Shown here one piece after another: positions 11,016 to 23,575 of a DNA stretch of 64,000 bases (position 1 is the stretch's first letter; each line of letters begins with the position of its first letter). The notes below the pieces were generated by a model. It ran no database searches. It had not been told where the DNA came from and worked only from the letters and a program-made list of their open reading frames with translations. Both the position numbers and the translations under genes were made by a program. Source of the DNA: Neckera pumila. Lineage: Eukaryota > Streptophyta > Bryopsida > Hypnales > Neckeraceae. The stretch covers positions 15,020,065 to 15,084,064 of the forward strand of contig OZ018416.1 in assembly GCA_963969595.1 (NCBI GenBank), given 5' to 3'.

Positions 11016-13004
11016 TCAAATGCTAACTTGGAGGCTAACAATTGTCCAAGCCAAAGTGTCTCTCATTAAAACATTGCTACCAGCATTGTTGAAGAAAAAA
11101 CTTTGTTGCGGCCGTTGATTGTCCAATTCTATAGATTTCACAGCCATTTCCTTTGCCAATAGCAAGTTCATCGTCTTAGAAACTCTCACTAGCAATTTTA
11201 GCCAAAGCCATTCCATCTTCTTCTTCCCTTTCCTAACCCTTCTCTTTGGATCCAATGATTGCTGACTTACATATCTTTTTCACTTCTTCTCCTCATCCTT
11301 ACTATACCAGAGAATCTTGTTCTTATAATCACAACAAACTTGTAGAATAGCTCAATAAGCCTCATCATCTTCTTGCCATGCATGACAAGTATATTCAACC
11401 ATTCTCTTATATATAACTTCCAATGACATGCTTGCTCTAGAGGACCTTGTCCAATGTAATGCACTTGCAGCCATTGTAACTGCTTTTGCTTGAATTGCAT
11501 CATCTGCTCGTATCTCTAGATTAGATCTTTCACATGCTTTCCAAATGGCCAATAGCTTCATCAAACCTTCATCTATTGTCGTATAGAAGTTCCTCTCAAA
11601 TACCTATATATTTATTTGCACTGAAGCTTCAATGTACAACTTTGAATCATTGTATACAAAAAACCAAGCGTTCCTCTCTTCAAAAATCTTCTGGTACTGA
11701 TCGTCTTCCATCAATCTTGCCCTCTGCTCCTGTTTAGCTTGCTTGCACGCCGCAACTACATGCTGACCATCAACAAGTTCTCAAATGATATTGTTCTACA
11801 GACATTTCATCTTTGACATGTTTAAATTTCCTGATATTGCCGAGGCATTTCAAAGAGAAGCCAACTCAAAGTCCTTCAATGCATCCACTATTGAAAATGG
11901 AATCTCCTTTCACACTGTAGTGCCTTCTTTGTCCTCACCGTCAATAATATACACTATTGGTCGTAACGTAAGTGGTGACATATTAGGCTCCTCTCTTCCA
12001 CAAAGTCGTTTGTACATTGTTGAAATATGCCTTGTGGTCAATGCTTGGTGGTCGTCTCCACATTCTCTACATCCCGAATGTTTTCAATCTTTGCACTAAA
12101 AATGAGGTCATTTCAAATGTATTCTACCATGTACTCGTCATTGGTTGGAAATCTTACAAGTGAACCAACAGCTAGCGACGTGTGAGCTAATGGAGCCTCT
12201 TCTTCTTCATCAAAGGATTCATCAACAATTTCAAGCTCTTCTCTATGTTCAACATCATTTCTTCCAAAGTTTGCACTCACACGTTTGCTGACTGCTCTTG
12301 ATATTAGCATTGTTCGAGGACGTACTTGCCTTATAACTCCCCTTCCTCTTCCTTGCTGCAACAGCCTTATATATCCTCTTCCTTATTGCAACAGCTTTAC
12401 AATTCCCCTTCTTTGCTGCAACAGCCTTCTCATTGCTTCAAAACTTTGCGCTCTCTTTATTAGCTCCATAGCTGCCCTGGATGACTCAGCCTATATAGAT
12501 TCTAGTCTTGGATTAATGTCCATAGCTACACTTGCTTGCATAAGCATATTCTCTATATCTTGTATTGATGTACCATCCTCCGTTGATGCTGAAATGCTTT
12601 GTGGAAGCCCTCCTTTGGATGTGCGAACCCTAGATGATGAGTGTATTCCAAGCGATCCTTGTGGTCCCCCTACCTTGACTAATTCTGACATTTCTTTAGC
12701 CAGAAGTCGTATAAGGAGACTTGATGTCTTCAGCTGGTCTTGGTGGTGAACATCTTCTCTCACGGTCTTGAACTAGCATCCAATGAACCTTCAATGGAGT
12801 AGCTAAAGTTATATATATAAAATTTGTTTCTTCAAGACATCGTGGTGGAGTTTTATTTTGAGCATTTGGTGTTGCCGTTGTTTGCATATCTTCATACGCC
12901 AAGACATCTTGCAAAAAAATTTGAGTACGAGAATCATGTTTTGGGCTCAATTTTTGGAACCTCTTTATTGCACCTTTGCATGCATCTTGAAGTAATTCTA
13001 GCAT
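11016..13004 (-). pseudogene. unidentified decayed minus-strand coding region
   Basis: Several minus-strand frames follow each other with protein-like composition. 12696-13004 contains RFQKLSPKHDSRTQIFLQDV; 12491-12763 contains LLAKEMSELVKVGGPQGS; 12113-12361 is Glu/Asp-rich (VDESFDEEEEAP). 11352-11564 and 11267-11503 overlap in different frames around EVIYKRMVEYTCHAWQ. 11016-11255 starts DPKRRVRKGKKK. Frame changes every 200-300 bp point to either introns or decay. I do not recognise a family. The position among transposons suggests an element-encoded or captured gene. Confidence 0.4.
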
Positions 13005-13249
13005 GGAACTCCAATTCTCTTAAAGTGTATGCAAGACCCTCATGGGTTCATCAACATCCAAACAAAAAGGTGGGATTGGTGCCATTATGAACTCCCTTTG
13101 CAGCTTCAATTTTCCACCTTCCCTTCTTCCATTTCCACATTCACAAAAATTACATCATAAGGGGCTGCGGTCACTGATTTACTCTCCCATATTTGAGACC
13201 TATGGCTACCCAATACTACGGGTCTTGCATGGCCTGCTTTGTGATCCAT

Positions 13250-13903
13250 ACATTTGAAGCTTTGATTCATTCTATTTGGATTTAGAATGAGAAAGTTATA
13301 GACAATCTTGTTTTTCGGGCAATCTAGCATCTTTTTCAAAAAACAACTTATAAAATTCATTTTCAAATGCAATTTTTCAGTTTTTTCAATTTTTTTCTTT
13401 TGAAAAGGTTAAGTTTGTTTGCAAGAAGAATCCCACCTTTGAAATTATTGTGTTTTAGTTTTGCCTAAGAGCTATTAACAATTTAGTGTTTTGTTCAATT
13501 TTGGATCTACTTCTACTTAACAATTTTTTTATATGTGAAAATCAAGTTTTGACAACTCTAAAATATTTTTTTCCTGACTCTCAACTTAAATGTTCAACAT
13601 AAAAAAATTTAATCCAATGGTGTGTAGTGCAAAAAAAATCTATAAATGGCCATCAAAGTCATCTGAAATTACAAGTCACAGTTCAAAAAAAATTCTTTTT
13701 CCAACTTCAAATGTTAATATCTTTCAATCCGTAAGGTCAAACTTCATGAAATTCTTACCACATAATCTGAGACAAGTGGAATACAATACTTACGGTTAGA
13801 TTCTAAATAAATTGTTTTTTTTGGTTTCTTGCGTGATTGCAGCAGAAATGGTAGTTTTCAGTGGTTTTAGAGCCAAAAAATGCCTTGGGCCTTTAGGGTT
13901 TAA
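13250..13903 (+). mobile_element. piggyBac-like non-autonomous element, type A, left end missing
   Basis: From about 13255 the sequence follows the family pattern (GATTCATTCTATTTGG, AGTTATAGACAATCTTGTTTTT). It ends with the usual right-end block (GCAGAAATGG, TGCCTTGGGCCTTTAGGG, TTAA at 13900-13903). The left terminus TTAACCCCTAAAG is not present, so the element is truncated on that side. Confidence 0.7.
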
Positions 13904-15545
13904 GTAGAAAAGATTTCAATGGCTAAAAGTATTTTAAATTTTATAAAATGAGAAAAACAAAATAATAATAGTAATAAAAATAGTTGCACCACCCAACGCA
14001 TTCACTTTTTTCAGTAGTATTATCCATCTATTTTCACCCAATATTGAGGGTGCTAAAATTTAATGTCATTGAGGTGAGCTATTTTATTCATGCACATGAC
14101 ACGAATAGGACAAACCATGGACTTCAAATTAAGCTTAATCATGTCAATTCTTAAGCCATGTAGCCCATATGTAAGAGCTAATTGGATCTAGACGCATTTA
14201 ACTAATCCAAATCATCTGATTATATTCTCTCTTAGGCTCATATTTGAGAAATAAAAAATATAGCTATAGGAACCTTGGATTGATTTCCCATTGACACTCT
14301 ACTGATGTCCAAAAGAATATTTGGCTTATTCAAACAATTGAGTTTGGAACAAGTTTCATGTAAGGTGAGTTTGGAATACATTTCAAAATTATTGCATTTG
14401 TTTATAGAACACAATTTGGAGATAGGGAAGGCAAATGCAAAAGTATTCACCTTGCTTAGAATTGAATGAAACAAGTTGTAGGTTGCCATTTCTATCTTTT
14501 TAACCCTCCAACATCTAAATCCTATTTTTCAAATTTTAGCAAGTTTTGGTTTGTGTCTTTATACAAATATGTTCTTTCCATAAATTTCATCAAATTAGTC
14601 ATAAAGATTCAAAGATTGCTTTGGATAAATGACAAGGTATTGGGATGAAACATTGGCTTGAAGCATTTTGTTTGTTATCCATAACATGGATGCCGGAGTA
14701 CTTAGGATCGGGAAGCTATATAGTAAGTTGGTGGAGTCAAAGTCTAATTGATGCTTTTGTTTTGTTAGAAAGCTCTTGTTTTGTTTTGTTTTTAATTTCT
14801 AGAATAAATTAACATTTTGTTTTTAAATTTTTGGTGATATTTGGTAGAGAGTGTTATATAGAATTGCCCAAGGGTCTATCCACCATCCTTCCTACCACCC
14901 TATTACATTCTTCAATACATAATAGATCAATAAGTCTTGAAGTTTCTTCAAACAAATTTAAAATTTTCTAAGAAACAAGAACAAATCCAAAGTATTACTT
15001 AGATGCTTCAAGAAGCTACATACATAGTCTAGAAAAGTCACTCAAAGCCTTCAAGTTGACTCACAAAGTATTTTAGAAGTCACTTATAAAAGAAAAAATG
15101 TTCATCAATGACTCAATGGTGCTACATTTGGTGAGATAATCAACCAAAACCTCGGTGATAATGGGTTTGTTTAGATCATTACCATTTCTTTGTCAACTTC
15201 TTTATTAGGATCAAATATTCATATATATAAATAGGCTCAAACATCATAAATAATAGAACTATAAGAAAAATAATGTATATCCTAAGAGCAAGCCAATTCA
15301 ATCTTTGTACAATACCCACCAAAAACTTTACATTTAGAATTTCAAAATTTGAGTGCCACTAAAAACAAAGTGCAACTTTGATTGATCCTATCTCCCATTT
15401 CAGATCTTTAAACTTCATGAAACTATCACTTGTATGTTGAAAAAATAAGTTAACTACATGCTAGTAGCTACTAGCTAGCCATGGATCATATAGCCACTAA
15501 ATCAAGTCACTTATCTAGGAATGATCAAAGTGCATCGATTGCCGT
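13904..15545. other. AT-rich intergenic DNA, nothing recognised
   Basis: No frame longer than about 80 codons with protein-like composition is present, and no terminal repeats or RNA gene were seen. It is probably old repeat remains. Confidence 0.5.
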
Positions 15546-15546
15546 T

Positions 15547-15700
15547 CAAGTTGTGTTTGTAGCTTCTACTTTGTGAAGGCAATTTCAACTCTCCTTGCGC
15601 CAAGTGAACACAACTCAAATTGTCATTTAAGTTGTGTTTGCAGCTCCTACGCTATGAAGGCAACTTCAACACTCCTTGTGTCAACACAATTCAAATTTTT
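15547..15700 (+). repeat. tandem duplication, period about 84 bp
   Basis: CAAGTTGTGTTTGTAGCTTC..TGAAGGCAA recurs as TAAGTTGTGTTTGCAGCTCC..TGAAGGCAA, with several substitutions between units. The following 15700-16317 shows no gene. Confidence 0.55.
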
Positions 15701-16317
15701 GTCAATCAAAGCTTCATACATAGAGCTCCAACAACCTCTCAGTACAAAATATACTTGGGCCAAGCAATGTGGTAGCTTGTGGATACACTGTATGCATATT
15801 TAGGTGAATAAGCGCACTTTTAGAGGAAAAAAACAAAAAGTTGGCAACCACATGAAATACCAAATTAGTAAAATCTAAATTAGGAGATCTATAGATCGTC
15901 CATTTAAGCCTACCTACCTCATCAATGAGAATAATAGATATTCCAAGGAGCGTGTCACTCATTCCTAGATGGATAACGCACTTTGAATCCAGTCAATTTA
16001 ATTAAGGACCTCCTACCTTATTCCTATTAGGACCTCACTTGTCTTGGTTTCATCCTCAATCGTTGATCAAGACTGTAATACTACTTTTAGTTTGTATAAT
16101 TGCAGTATAAACCATGAAAATTGAAAATTGATTGAAAACAAAAATAGCAATCCAATTCACAGACTCTCTTAAATAAAATGAATGCATTGGCTAATTCATA
16201 ATATTTTTAATTTCATGGTAACACAAAATTGCATCAATAGGTTATTCACTCTAATTAATTCAATTAATAGCTAGGCATCCAAGGTACTAATCAAGGATTA
16301 AATCAAGGGTATTCTAT

Positions 16318-16746
16318 TCAATAACGACATTTTGTTGAATAGTCTTTTGGAGAATTAACCAATCCCCTTCCTTTCCTAGCTCCTTGATATACAGTTTCAA
16401 CAATAGCAATAAGCTCTACTTTGTCATTGAGCGCCCAATTTATCTTGTTGTTATTGCATGTTCCAAGGTCAATCATTATATGATTCTTTCGAAAGAAAAA
16501 CATGATTGTATATGAATCATATAGCTCATACATAACATTGAAATCATTCACTTCTTTTATGTCTACAAGAAATATTGTAGCAAAATTCTTGACTAAATTT
16601 GCAATTGAGGCAAGCACTTCATCCATCACTATGCATGTGCTATCACCATCAGGACCAAACCAAATAATAACAACTTGCTCTGCATTTTCTTCAATTGTCC
16701 TGTCAACATCTTAAGGAGTATGAAGATGTTTTAGAAGATATGACAT
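16318..16746 (-). pseudogene. DIM1/YLS8 (U5 snRNP 15-kDa, TXNL4A family) retrocopy
   Basis: Read from ATG at 16746 to the stop ending at 16318, the frame is 143 codons including stop. This matches the 142-residue DIM1 family exactly and has no introns. Family landmarks are clear: MSYLLKHLH at the start, MDEVLASIA, FLVDI.EV.DFN, MYELYD, MFFFR..HIMIDLG, NNNKINWA, ETVYQGARKGRGL and SPKDYSTK at the C-terminus. DIM1 is a thioredoxin-fold component of the U5 snRNP needed for pre-mRNA splicing. Codon 12 (16711-16713), a conserved tryptophan position in the family, is TAA, and several conserved residues are changed. A full-length, intronless, stop-containing copy among transposons fits a processed pseudogene. 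No clear poly(A) tail remains. Confidence 0.9.
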
Positions 16747-17045
16747 TTTGCAATCTAAAACTACAACAAAAAAAGTAATGATTGAGAAATTTATAGTCTA
16801 TAAAAGACACGATAAAAATGGTGGGCTTCTCTTTTGGAAATATATATAGGAAGTATAACTTATATGAAATGTGTTTTTTATAATACGCTTAAATAAATTT
16901 TGAAATATGAATTTTACTTTATTTTTACTTTAGGCGCTTAAGATAAAACGTAAAAATAGATGAGAGCCAATTGTATTTTAGCTTGATAAATGCTAAATCA
17001 AAAGATTAAAACCATGCAACCTTAAAAAAAAATCCTCTTTCATTT

Positions 17046-17339
17046 GCATTAGATGACATTGGAGGGCATTGGAAGACCATGAGTTCCCGGAGAGTTTCCT
17101 TTGTTTCCAAACTGCAAAATGCATCCAGAGCAGCTGGCTAATGTGGCCAGCACTGTGCCATGTCATTTTTGGAAAAAAAAATTTTTTTGCTTAAAATGAT
17201 ATTTGAGAAAAAAAAATTAGAAAAAATAAATAAATAAATAAATAAATCTGACAGCCTGTACCGTTGTTTGTAGAATTAGGCTAGATTAGAGGAATGGCCT
17301 TGAAACGGTCTTCTAACGCCCTCAAATGTCATCGAATGG
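17046..17339. mobile_element. ~295-bp MITE, GCATTAGATGACATTTG family, copy 1
   Basis: Terminal inverted repeats begin GCATTAGATGACATTGGAGGGC and end CCCTCAAATGTCATCGAATG. An internal GTTCCC block, CAGCTGGCTAATGTGGCCA, a poly-A/T stretch and CTGACAGCC are shared with 39687-39980 and 48951-49251. The superfamily is unclear; a Mutator-like MITE is possible. No clear target duplication is visible. Confidence 0.7.
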
Positions 17340-18575
17340 AGTCAAAATTGAAGTGATTTTAATGTCTTTTAAATATCCCGTATATTGTTGAATTTCTAAT
17401 ATTATGTGGCTAATGAATTTTTAATGTTAAGATTGGCTTTCTTTTGAGAAATAAGAATACATTAGCCAAGAAAATAATTTAGTCAACCAAGTTCAAATCT
17501 CTCATGCTTTTATTCATTTTGCCACATAAGACTTTGTTTCCCTTTCATCCAAGTGCTTAAACCGAAATACAAAAGGCACTATATTTTAGTGTCATCAAAA
17601 TTTTGAAGTTTAATGAGAATTTATGGATTTATGATTTTAATATTTATATTTTAGAAAATACTAATTCAATTTTGATTTCATCATTAAAAATCTTATTTTA
17701 AAAATAAAGTTAATAATTTTTCCATTCAAGCTTTTGCATCAAGGTATCCTACAAAACAATACTTGATTTATTAGTGTTAAGAGCAATCCTTTGGCAAGGC
17801 GCCAAGGGCCCAGACATGGGCAACGGACAGGCCTTGACTTATTTTCTTCTCCACGGCAAATGCGCCACATTGAAAAAATTGGCCGGCCACGCCAAGTTCT
17901 GGGGAAGGCACTTTCAAATGGTACGGCTTGCATATGGTGTGCCATGAGTCTGATTGCTCGTACGAATTCACTGTGTCAACGGTGAACGGCTCTTGCCAAT
18001 ATTATAAAATTATTGAAAATGGCTAGGAGGTGAAGACTGGTGTGCATAGAAGGCAAGTCTTTCATGAGATGGTGGGCCATCTAAAGGGGCTCCACGCAAC
18101 TCACACGTGGCACGTCCCAATGGCGTGTCCATCATGGGGCACTGTCGGCGCTTTGGACCCGACTTGCCAAACAATCATGCCAATCCTTGCTTAGTGCTGC
18201 AACTGTTGGATTGCCTTAAAAGCTTTCTAAGATGGGCCTCAAATATATTGGTTTTGGGAAAAAATCATGTTGTAAGTTTTTCAAAAAATTGTATAGCAAA
18301 TTTTTGAAATGTGATAAATTGATTATAATTCCATTTTAGTTCTGGTAAGCATCCACTTATAACTATATTCTTCATTTTGTATCTTGAAAAGGAAAAGTTA
18401 GGGCGTCATACTTTGAACTAAGAAGAAGATTTATAGTATAGCCTTTCTTGTTACTAAAAAGATTAGGATTTGAAAGTTCTATATATTGTCAAGAACATTA
18501 GTGTACTAAATATATTTCATATTTAAGCAAGTATAACAATATATTGATCATCATGGAATTGCTATGAAGGTCCAT
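17340..18575. other. non-coding DNA with a GC-richer inverted-repeat-like patch
   Basis: 17781-18195 is GC-richer and starts GAGCAATCCTTTGGCAAGGC after TTAA. Near 18165-18195 the inverse TTGCCAAACAATCATGCC appears, suggesting a decayed TIR element about 415 bp long. The ends are too diverged to define. The flanks hold no recognisable gene. Confidence 0.35.
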
Positions 18576-18578
18576 GCA

Positions 18579-18799
18579 CACTATAAGAGAATGGGATGTT
18601 TTGAATGAGTTTTTAAGTATAGTCCTAGATATAAGATTATAAGTAATGACCTTTGAAGAGATTTTTAGTAAAAAATTATTAGAAATATTAGTGTTTCCAG
18701 TAAAATTTTATTGAAAATCTCCTCAAAGGTCATCTTATAATCTTATGCCTAGTACTTTACTTAAAAAATTCACTTTAAACACCCCATTCTCTTGTAGTG
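18579..18799. mobile_element. CACTA-type MITE with GCA target duplication
   Basis: The ends are CACTATAAGAGAATGGG and CCCATTCTCTTGTAGTG, in near-perfect inverted orientation, flanked by GCA at 18576-18578 and 18800-18802. The arms extend inward (ACCTTTGA, TATAAGATTATAAG), giving a long hairpin. A 3-bp duplication and CACTA..TAGTG ends are the mark of the CACTA/EnSpm superfamily. It has no coding capacity. Confidence 0.85.
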
Positions 18800-18802
18800 G
18801 CA

Positions 18803-20340
18803 TATGCTTATGAGGCCTCTGAGAGATTTGTTTTTCCTCTCTGATAAAGAGTTACATGTCCTAAATCTATTATCTCTGTTAGAAAATATTGCATATATTT
18901 TACGCTCTATTTCTGTTACATTTCTAGAATACTTGGACTTCAATATTATCATCCGGATTATATCATGCCCTCTTTTAGCATTTTAAAAAGTCCATACAAT
19001 ATTCAAGATCCTTGTTTATGCATTTTTTGAAAGAATCAAAAGATAATGCACATGGGTAATTATCTTCTGATGTCCTATAGTACCATGTGTGATAGTAGCT
19101 ACCATCTATATATTCAAAAGAGTTGAACATAAAGAACAACTTGACAATCTCATTGTTGTTTAATATTGTTAATTTCAGCAAACACATTTTCTATGACATT
19201 ATCATTGATGATGCAATATATATGAGACAACTTTTTTTTTTCATGAATCATCTTCACAAAATTACTGATACTTGTGCTAGTGTTTTGTCTAAAGCTTAAA
19301 AGCCAAATATTGTGACTAAAACAACAATAGGCCCTAGAAACATTACTTTTTCTAATTCTTTGATGATTGCTTAATTGTCAAGAGCAAAGCCTCTTCCAAT
19401 CAAGGCTTTTATCATATTCCTTTTAGTATCAAATGGCATACTTATTGTATCCACTAATAGCTTTTTTTTTATTAGTCTACTAACAATTTTCCATATGGGA
19501 GCCTCAATGTCATCGTAATACTATAGAACATATGTTGATCTATGTCTTTGCCAGATCCACATTTGACTATTGTAATATCATGTGATTGGCTTATTTCCTT
19601 AGAAGATCATGTGATTGGCTTCCTATTGCTCTCCCAATTGCCTATACTATTATTGACTTTAATTGTTTCAATGAGGAATACTAATATGACCATGCCTTAT
19701 ATTAACTAGATTTATACTTTCTTTGCTAATTATACTCCAAAGTGATACCTTAACATATTCTCCATACTTGTCTTTTGGAGATCTTAATCCATCTAGTCTT
19801 TTTTCTAGAATTGAACAGGTAGTAGCATCTCTTGTATGTATTGTGTACTGCAAATCTTTATCTATCTCATTGATGTTTTCATTGCTATATAATTAACATA
19901 TAAATAGCTCAAATATACAACTTATCATAATTAATCCGTTTCTTTTTACTTCTTCACAAAACACAAATGCTAACATGTTATTGTTATTTTTTATTATACT
20001 TAGCATTTTTTATTACTTATGTACACATATAAGTTGTCCCTTGTTACCTTTATCCAACATCTACTATAAAAACATATCTCAGTTTATCTCCTTGTTTAAG
20101 TTTCATGATCTTTGCAAATGCTTTTGTACCATATGTACCATTCCAAAATGTCATTAAAGAGCAATATATAGAGTTTTTGTAATACGCTATCATTGAGGTT
20201 ATTAACATCTATATTTCTATATGCTTTGAGTTGATGCCCTTTCATATAAGATGGAACAACCTTAATCAAACAATCTCTGCGAATAATTTCTTTCTTTATG
20301 ACTCTTGCGATACGTTGGTTACTATCTAAATACAAAATCT
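18803..20340 (-). pseudogene. unidentified decayed minus-strand coding region
   Basis: Minus-strand frames with protein-like content occur at 20096-20335 (ARVIKKEIIRRDCLIKVV), 19668-19853 (ILEKRLDGLRSPKDKYGEYV), around 19390-19480 (LLVDTISMPFDTKRNMIKAL) and 18975-19187. They lie in different frames with stops between. No known motif is certain. It may be an old transposon gene or a captured host gene fragment. Confidence 0.35.
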
Positions 20341-20559
20341 CTCCCCCATAGCCGTTCTAAAATCATCTTAAAAAGGGAAGGGGAATGTATTGAGCTAGCA
20401 GCTGCTATTGATTTTTAGGTTGAGTATAGAAAGAATTTCTTTTGACTGGTCTATTATGGGAAAAGCAGATAGAAGAAATATTCTATAGTTTCTTACAAAG
20501 CGCGCCCCTCTCTACGTTTGGCCGTGCACATCTCCACATTGAAGTCTAACATAGAATGC

Positions 20560-21484
20560 TTAATCCCTAGAGGATTTTGGCTATATTTTCACCAAAAACA
20601 TTCTAAAATTGCCATTTCTAATACAAGTACCAAATTTTAGGAAAAAAAACATTTTTTGACACATATAACTATAGGATCTTGTAGTAAGTTGGTTTGAGAA
20701 GATGTGAAAAAATTTCAAAAATTTCTCAGATATAGATTGCAAGATATTAGTGTTTGAAGTGACAAAAATCCTATTTTTGGCCTTGCGGAAAATCGGGCAA
20801 TTGCACTTTAGAAGGTCAAATCATTATGAAAAATGTCCAAAATGATTGTAATTCTTTTGATTCATTCTTCAAGGTAAATTGGCTATATGCTTGAAAAAGC
20901 TCACATCATTTGGAATTGTACAACATATAGGAAAAAAATAGTAAGTAGAAAAAAGTAGAGAATGATCCAAAATACTAAATTGTTAAAAATTAATTAATGG
21001 AATTGAAAAATGCCAATTCCAATGGTTATAATGTTGTAATAAAGAATTTATTCCTTTTTTTTTTTCAAAAATATTGATAATGGAGTTAAATAAATGACTT
21101 CAAAGTTTATTTTAGAGTAGACATTGTATAGCTATCCGCAAACTATCCACAACTAAACTCCTCGTAACTTTCATCTCATCAATCAAAATGGAATGATTCA
21201 AAGCTTTTTATATAAAATAAATCTAAAAAAACAGTTTCAAAATCTTAATTCTTAAAAATGTGATTTTGAAAGAAGTTTTTTTTGCTACCCCAGCTGCCTA
21301 CCGAGCAATGAAGACTACATATCATACAATAACTTTTTATTCATGTAGTCTAAAGCTATGAAAATTGTTGGGCCTTAAAGCTACTTCTCAAAAACATTTG
21401 TGTGAAAAATACAAAGAAAAAAAATAAAAATTTTTGTTCATAATGAGCTGCCCAAAAAATCCACTTTGGTCCTTTAGGGATTTA
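20560..21484 (+). mobile_element. piggyBac-like non-autonomous element, type B
   Basis: The left end TTAATCCCTAGAGG lies at 20560-20573 and the right end GGTCCTTTAGGGATTTAG closes at about 21484. The terminal 4 bp are TTAA on the left and a mutated TTTA on the right. Internal sequence matches the inverted element at 4924-5855 and the elements at 32885-33920 and 49925-50693. No coding capacity. Confidence 0.8.
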
Positions 21485-22105
21485 GATTAGGAATTTTGTC
21501 CATCATTATTATTTAATTGCTAAAGTTGGATACTATTTGACTATCGTCCAATCTCTTGAGCTTGTTTGCAAAAAAATGTATTTCTTTATTTCATAATCTT
21601 TTATATCTCCATTGGCCACTTGCAAATCTGGTCCTTGAAATTGTCAGCAAATGTTTTATCTTTTATGAATACTAGTGTTTTTCCTTTGTACGATTTGTGG
21701 AATTGAATTGCTCTTCTCTATAGACTGTCTACAAAGTTGTTCTTTGATATACTAGGATACATTGGAATGAATTCTTCCATTACAGCACTACAGGTGAATC
21801 CTATAACAAAATTGCGTAGTCTAGTATTCAACTGACTTTGTAGATGCTTATATAATAGGTACTCTAAAGCACTTTGTAAGATCTAGAAAGGATATGAGGT
21901 TAAAATCTCCTAGGAAATATGATTATGAAATTGAAATTAGACTAAAAAGGATGAGGGGGAAGGAATTCAAAAAGCTTCCAAAAGTAAGTAGTATTATTAC
22001 TACAATAAAGACTCTATATTATGTTTGTTTTTCTGAATTGGCATTTATTAAGAAGTTGTTCATGCATGGTTCCAAGGCAAAGAACTCATGAACTACATAT
22101 CCCTA
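21485..22105. other. AT-rich intergenic DNA, nothing recognised
   Basis: Only short frames are present. A plus frame at 21894-22091 (RLKSPRKYDYEIEIRLKRM) has no recognisable motif and no supporting context. Confidence 0.4.
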
Positions 22106-22108
22106 TTA

Positions 22109-22279
22109 GAGCAACTCACAATAACTTGCCAAGGGGGTTTAACTCGCTTAGTGGCTAAGCCAGATCATAGGCCGTGCCCCATTGCAAATGTGCTGAAGCC
22201 ACAAAAGTGGCCAGCCACTTCAAAATTGGGCAAGTGGACGGCCAAATGAAGAGTCTTGAGCATGGCTTAGTATTGGCTC
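22109..22279. mobile_element. possible Tourist-like MITE, decayed
   Basis: It starts TTA|GAGCAACTCAC and ends TTGGCTC|TTT, with partly inverted ends and an internal TTGCCAA / TTGGGCAA pair. It resembles the GAGCATC-ended elements at 47049 and 54419, but the flanking triplets do not match exactly and the arms are diverged. Confidence 0.35.
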
Positions 22280-22302
22280 TTTTTGTCATTTGAACATAGT
22301 TA

Positions 22303-23228
22303 TTAACCCCTAAAAGACTAAGGTGATTTTCCTTCAAAAAACACTCAAAATTGTCATTTCTATTGCAATGAGAAAGAGCTTTAAAAGTTGTTATTTTTTG
22401 CATATTCAACTATAGGATCTTATACTTGACTAGTATGTGAATATGTGGAAGAAATTTCAAAAACTTTGACCATGTAGATTGCAAGATGTATGCATTTAAA
22501 GTAAAGAAAACAAGTTTTTTTGTACCTTGCTTGACTAGATTTTTTTGGTTTGAATCTTTTTAGTTCAAACTTTTTGCACTATTGATTATAATTTTCTACT
22601 TCTTTATATTAAGTAGTTGAATTGAGAATCTACAAAAAAGATTTTAAGAAAAAAGCATTTAATCTTCAATCATTAAAAAATTATTAAGTAGACATAGGTT
22701 CAAGATTGAAAAGAAAACTAAATTGATAATAGCTTTTAGATGGAAATGAATCACAACAATCCCAACGGTCAGATTTTTTTAGCAAGAAAATATAACCCTA
22801 TATAACAAAAAATATTGAAAAATTCTAAAAAATGCAACCAAAAATGAATTCTACAAGTTCTTTTTTCAAGAAAATTCTTAGATTGCCCAAAAAACTAAGA
22901 TTGTCTATAACTTTCTCATTATTAGTCCAAATTGAATGAAACAAAGCTTCACATGCAAACAAAGATATAATTTATGAGAAAAAAATTTAAAGAAAATTAT
23001 TTTGACTTTCTGTAATTTTTTTGTGCTGCCCGCCAAACTCCATTTTTGCTTATTGTGCCATAACTTTTGCTCCCAGGCATCAATTAAAAAAAAATTATAT
23101 GTTCACAAAGCTCTTGCAAAAAAACACAACTTAAAAAAATCCAAAAAATATTAGTAAAAATTGAAACAATAGGAACATGCCCGGATCCAAATTGTCCCGT
23201 AAGGGAACAAACGGTCTTTTAGGGGTTA
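22303..23228 (-). mobile_element. piggyBac-like non-autonomous element, type A
   Basis: 926 bp with TTAA at both ends (22303-22306, 23225-23228). Inverted termini are CCCCTAAAAGAC and GTCTTTTAGGGG. Read on the minus strand it starts like the left end of the large element at 34549 (CCCCTAAAAGACCG, then GGGACAATTTGG, then GGGCA) and ends in the shared TTTTGAGTG..TT block. No coding capacity. Confidence 0.85.
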
Positions 23229-23575
23229 AAGTATGATTTGAATGTTGAACATTGAGAGCCGTGGAAATGATTGTCGAGAGGCACAAAGGTGGATGTGGAG
23301 GGAGATTGAGCAGTCTAGGGCCCGTGTATACCATTCCCGTATCCCCATCTTGTGGGCGTGGGCCATAGGCAAAGGCATCATGTGTCCCCATAGCATAGGG
23401 TGTAGATGGAGGATGCAAGCCTAGGCTCTAGATGTGCACTCTAAGTCCCCAGTTGGCATCTTTATGTATTGAGTCTGTTGTAGGGTGCTCTTAGAGAGTA
23501 GATTCAAAGCTATCAATGTGGCTTGTTGGTTTGTTGGTGGAATATGCAAATATTAGGCTTGCGGTGTGAAAGTAG

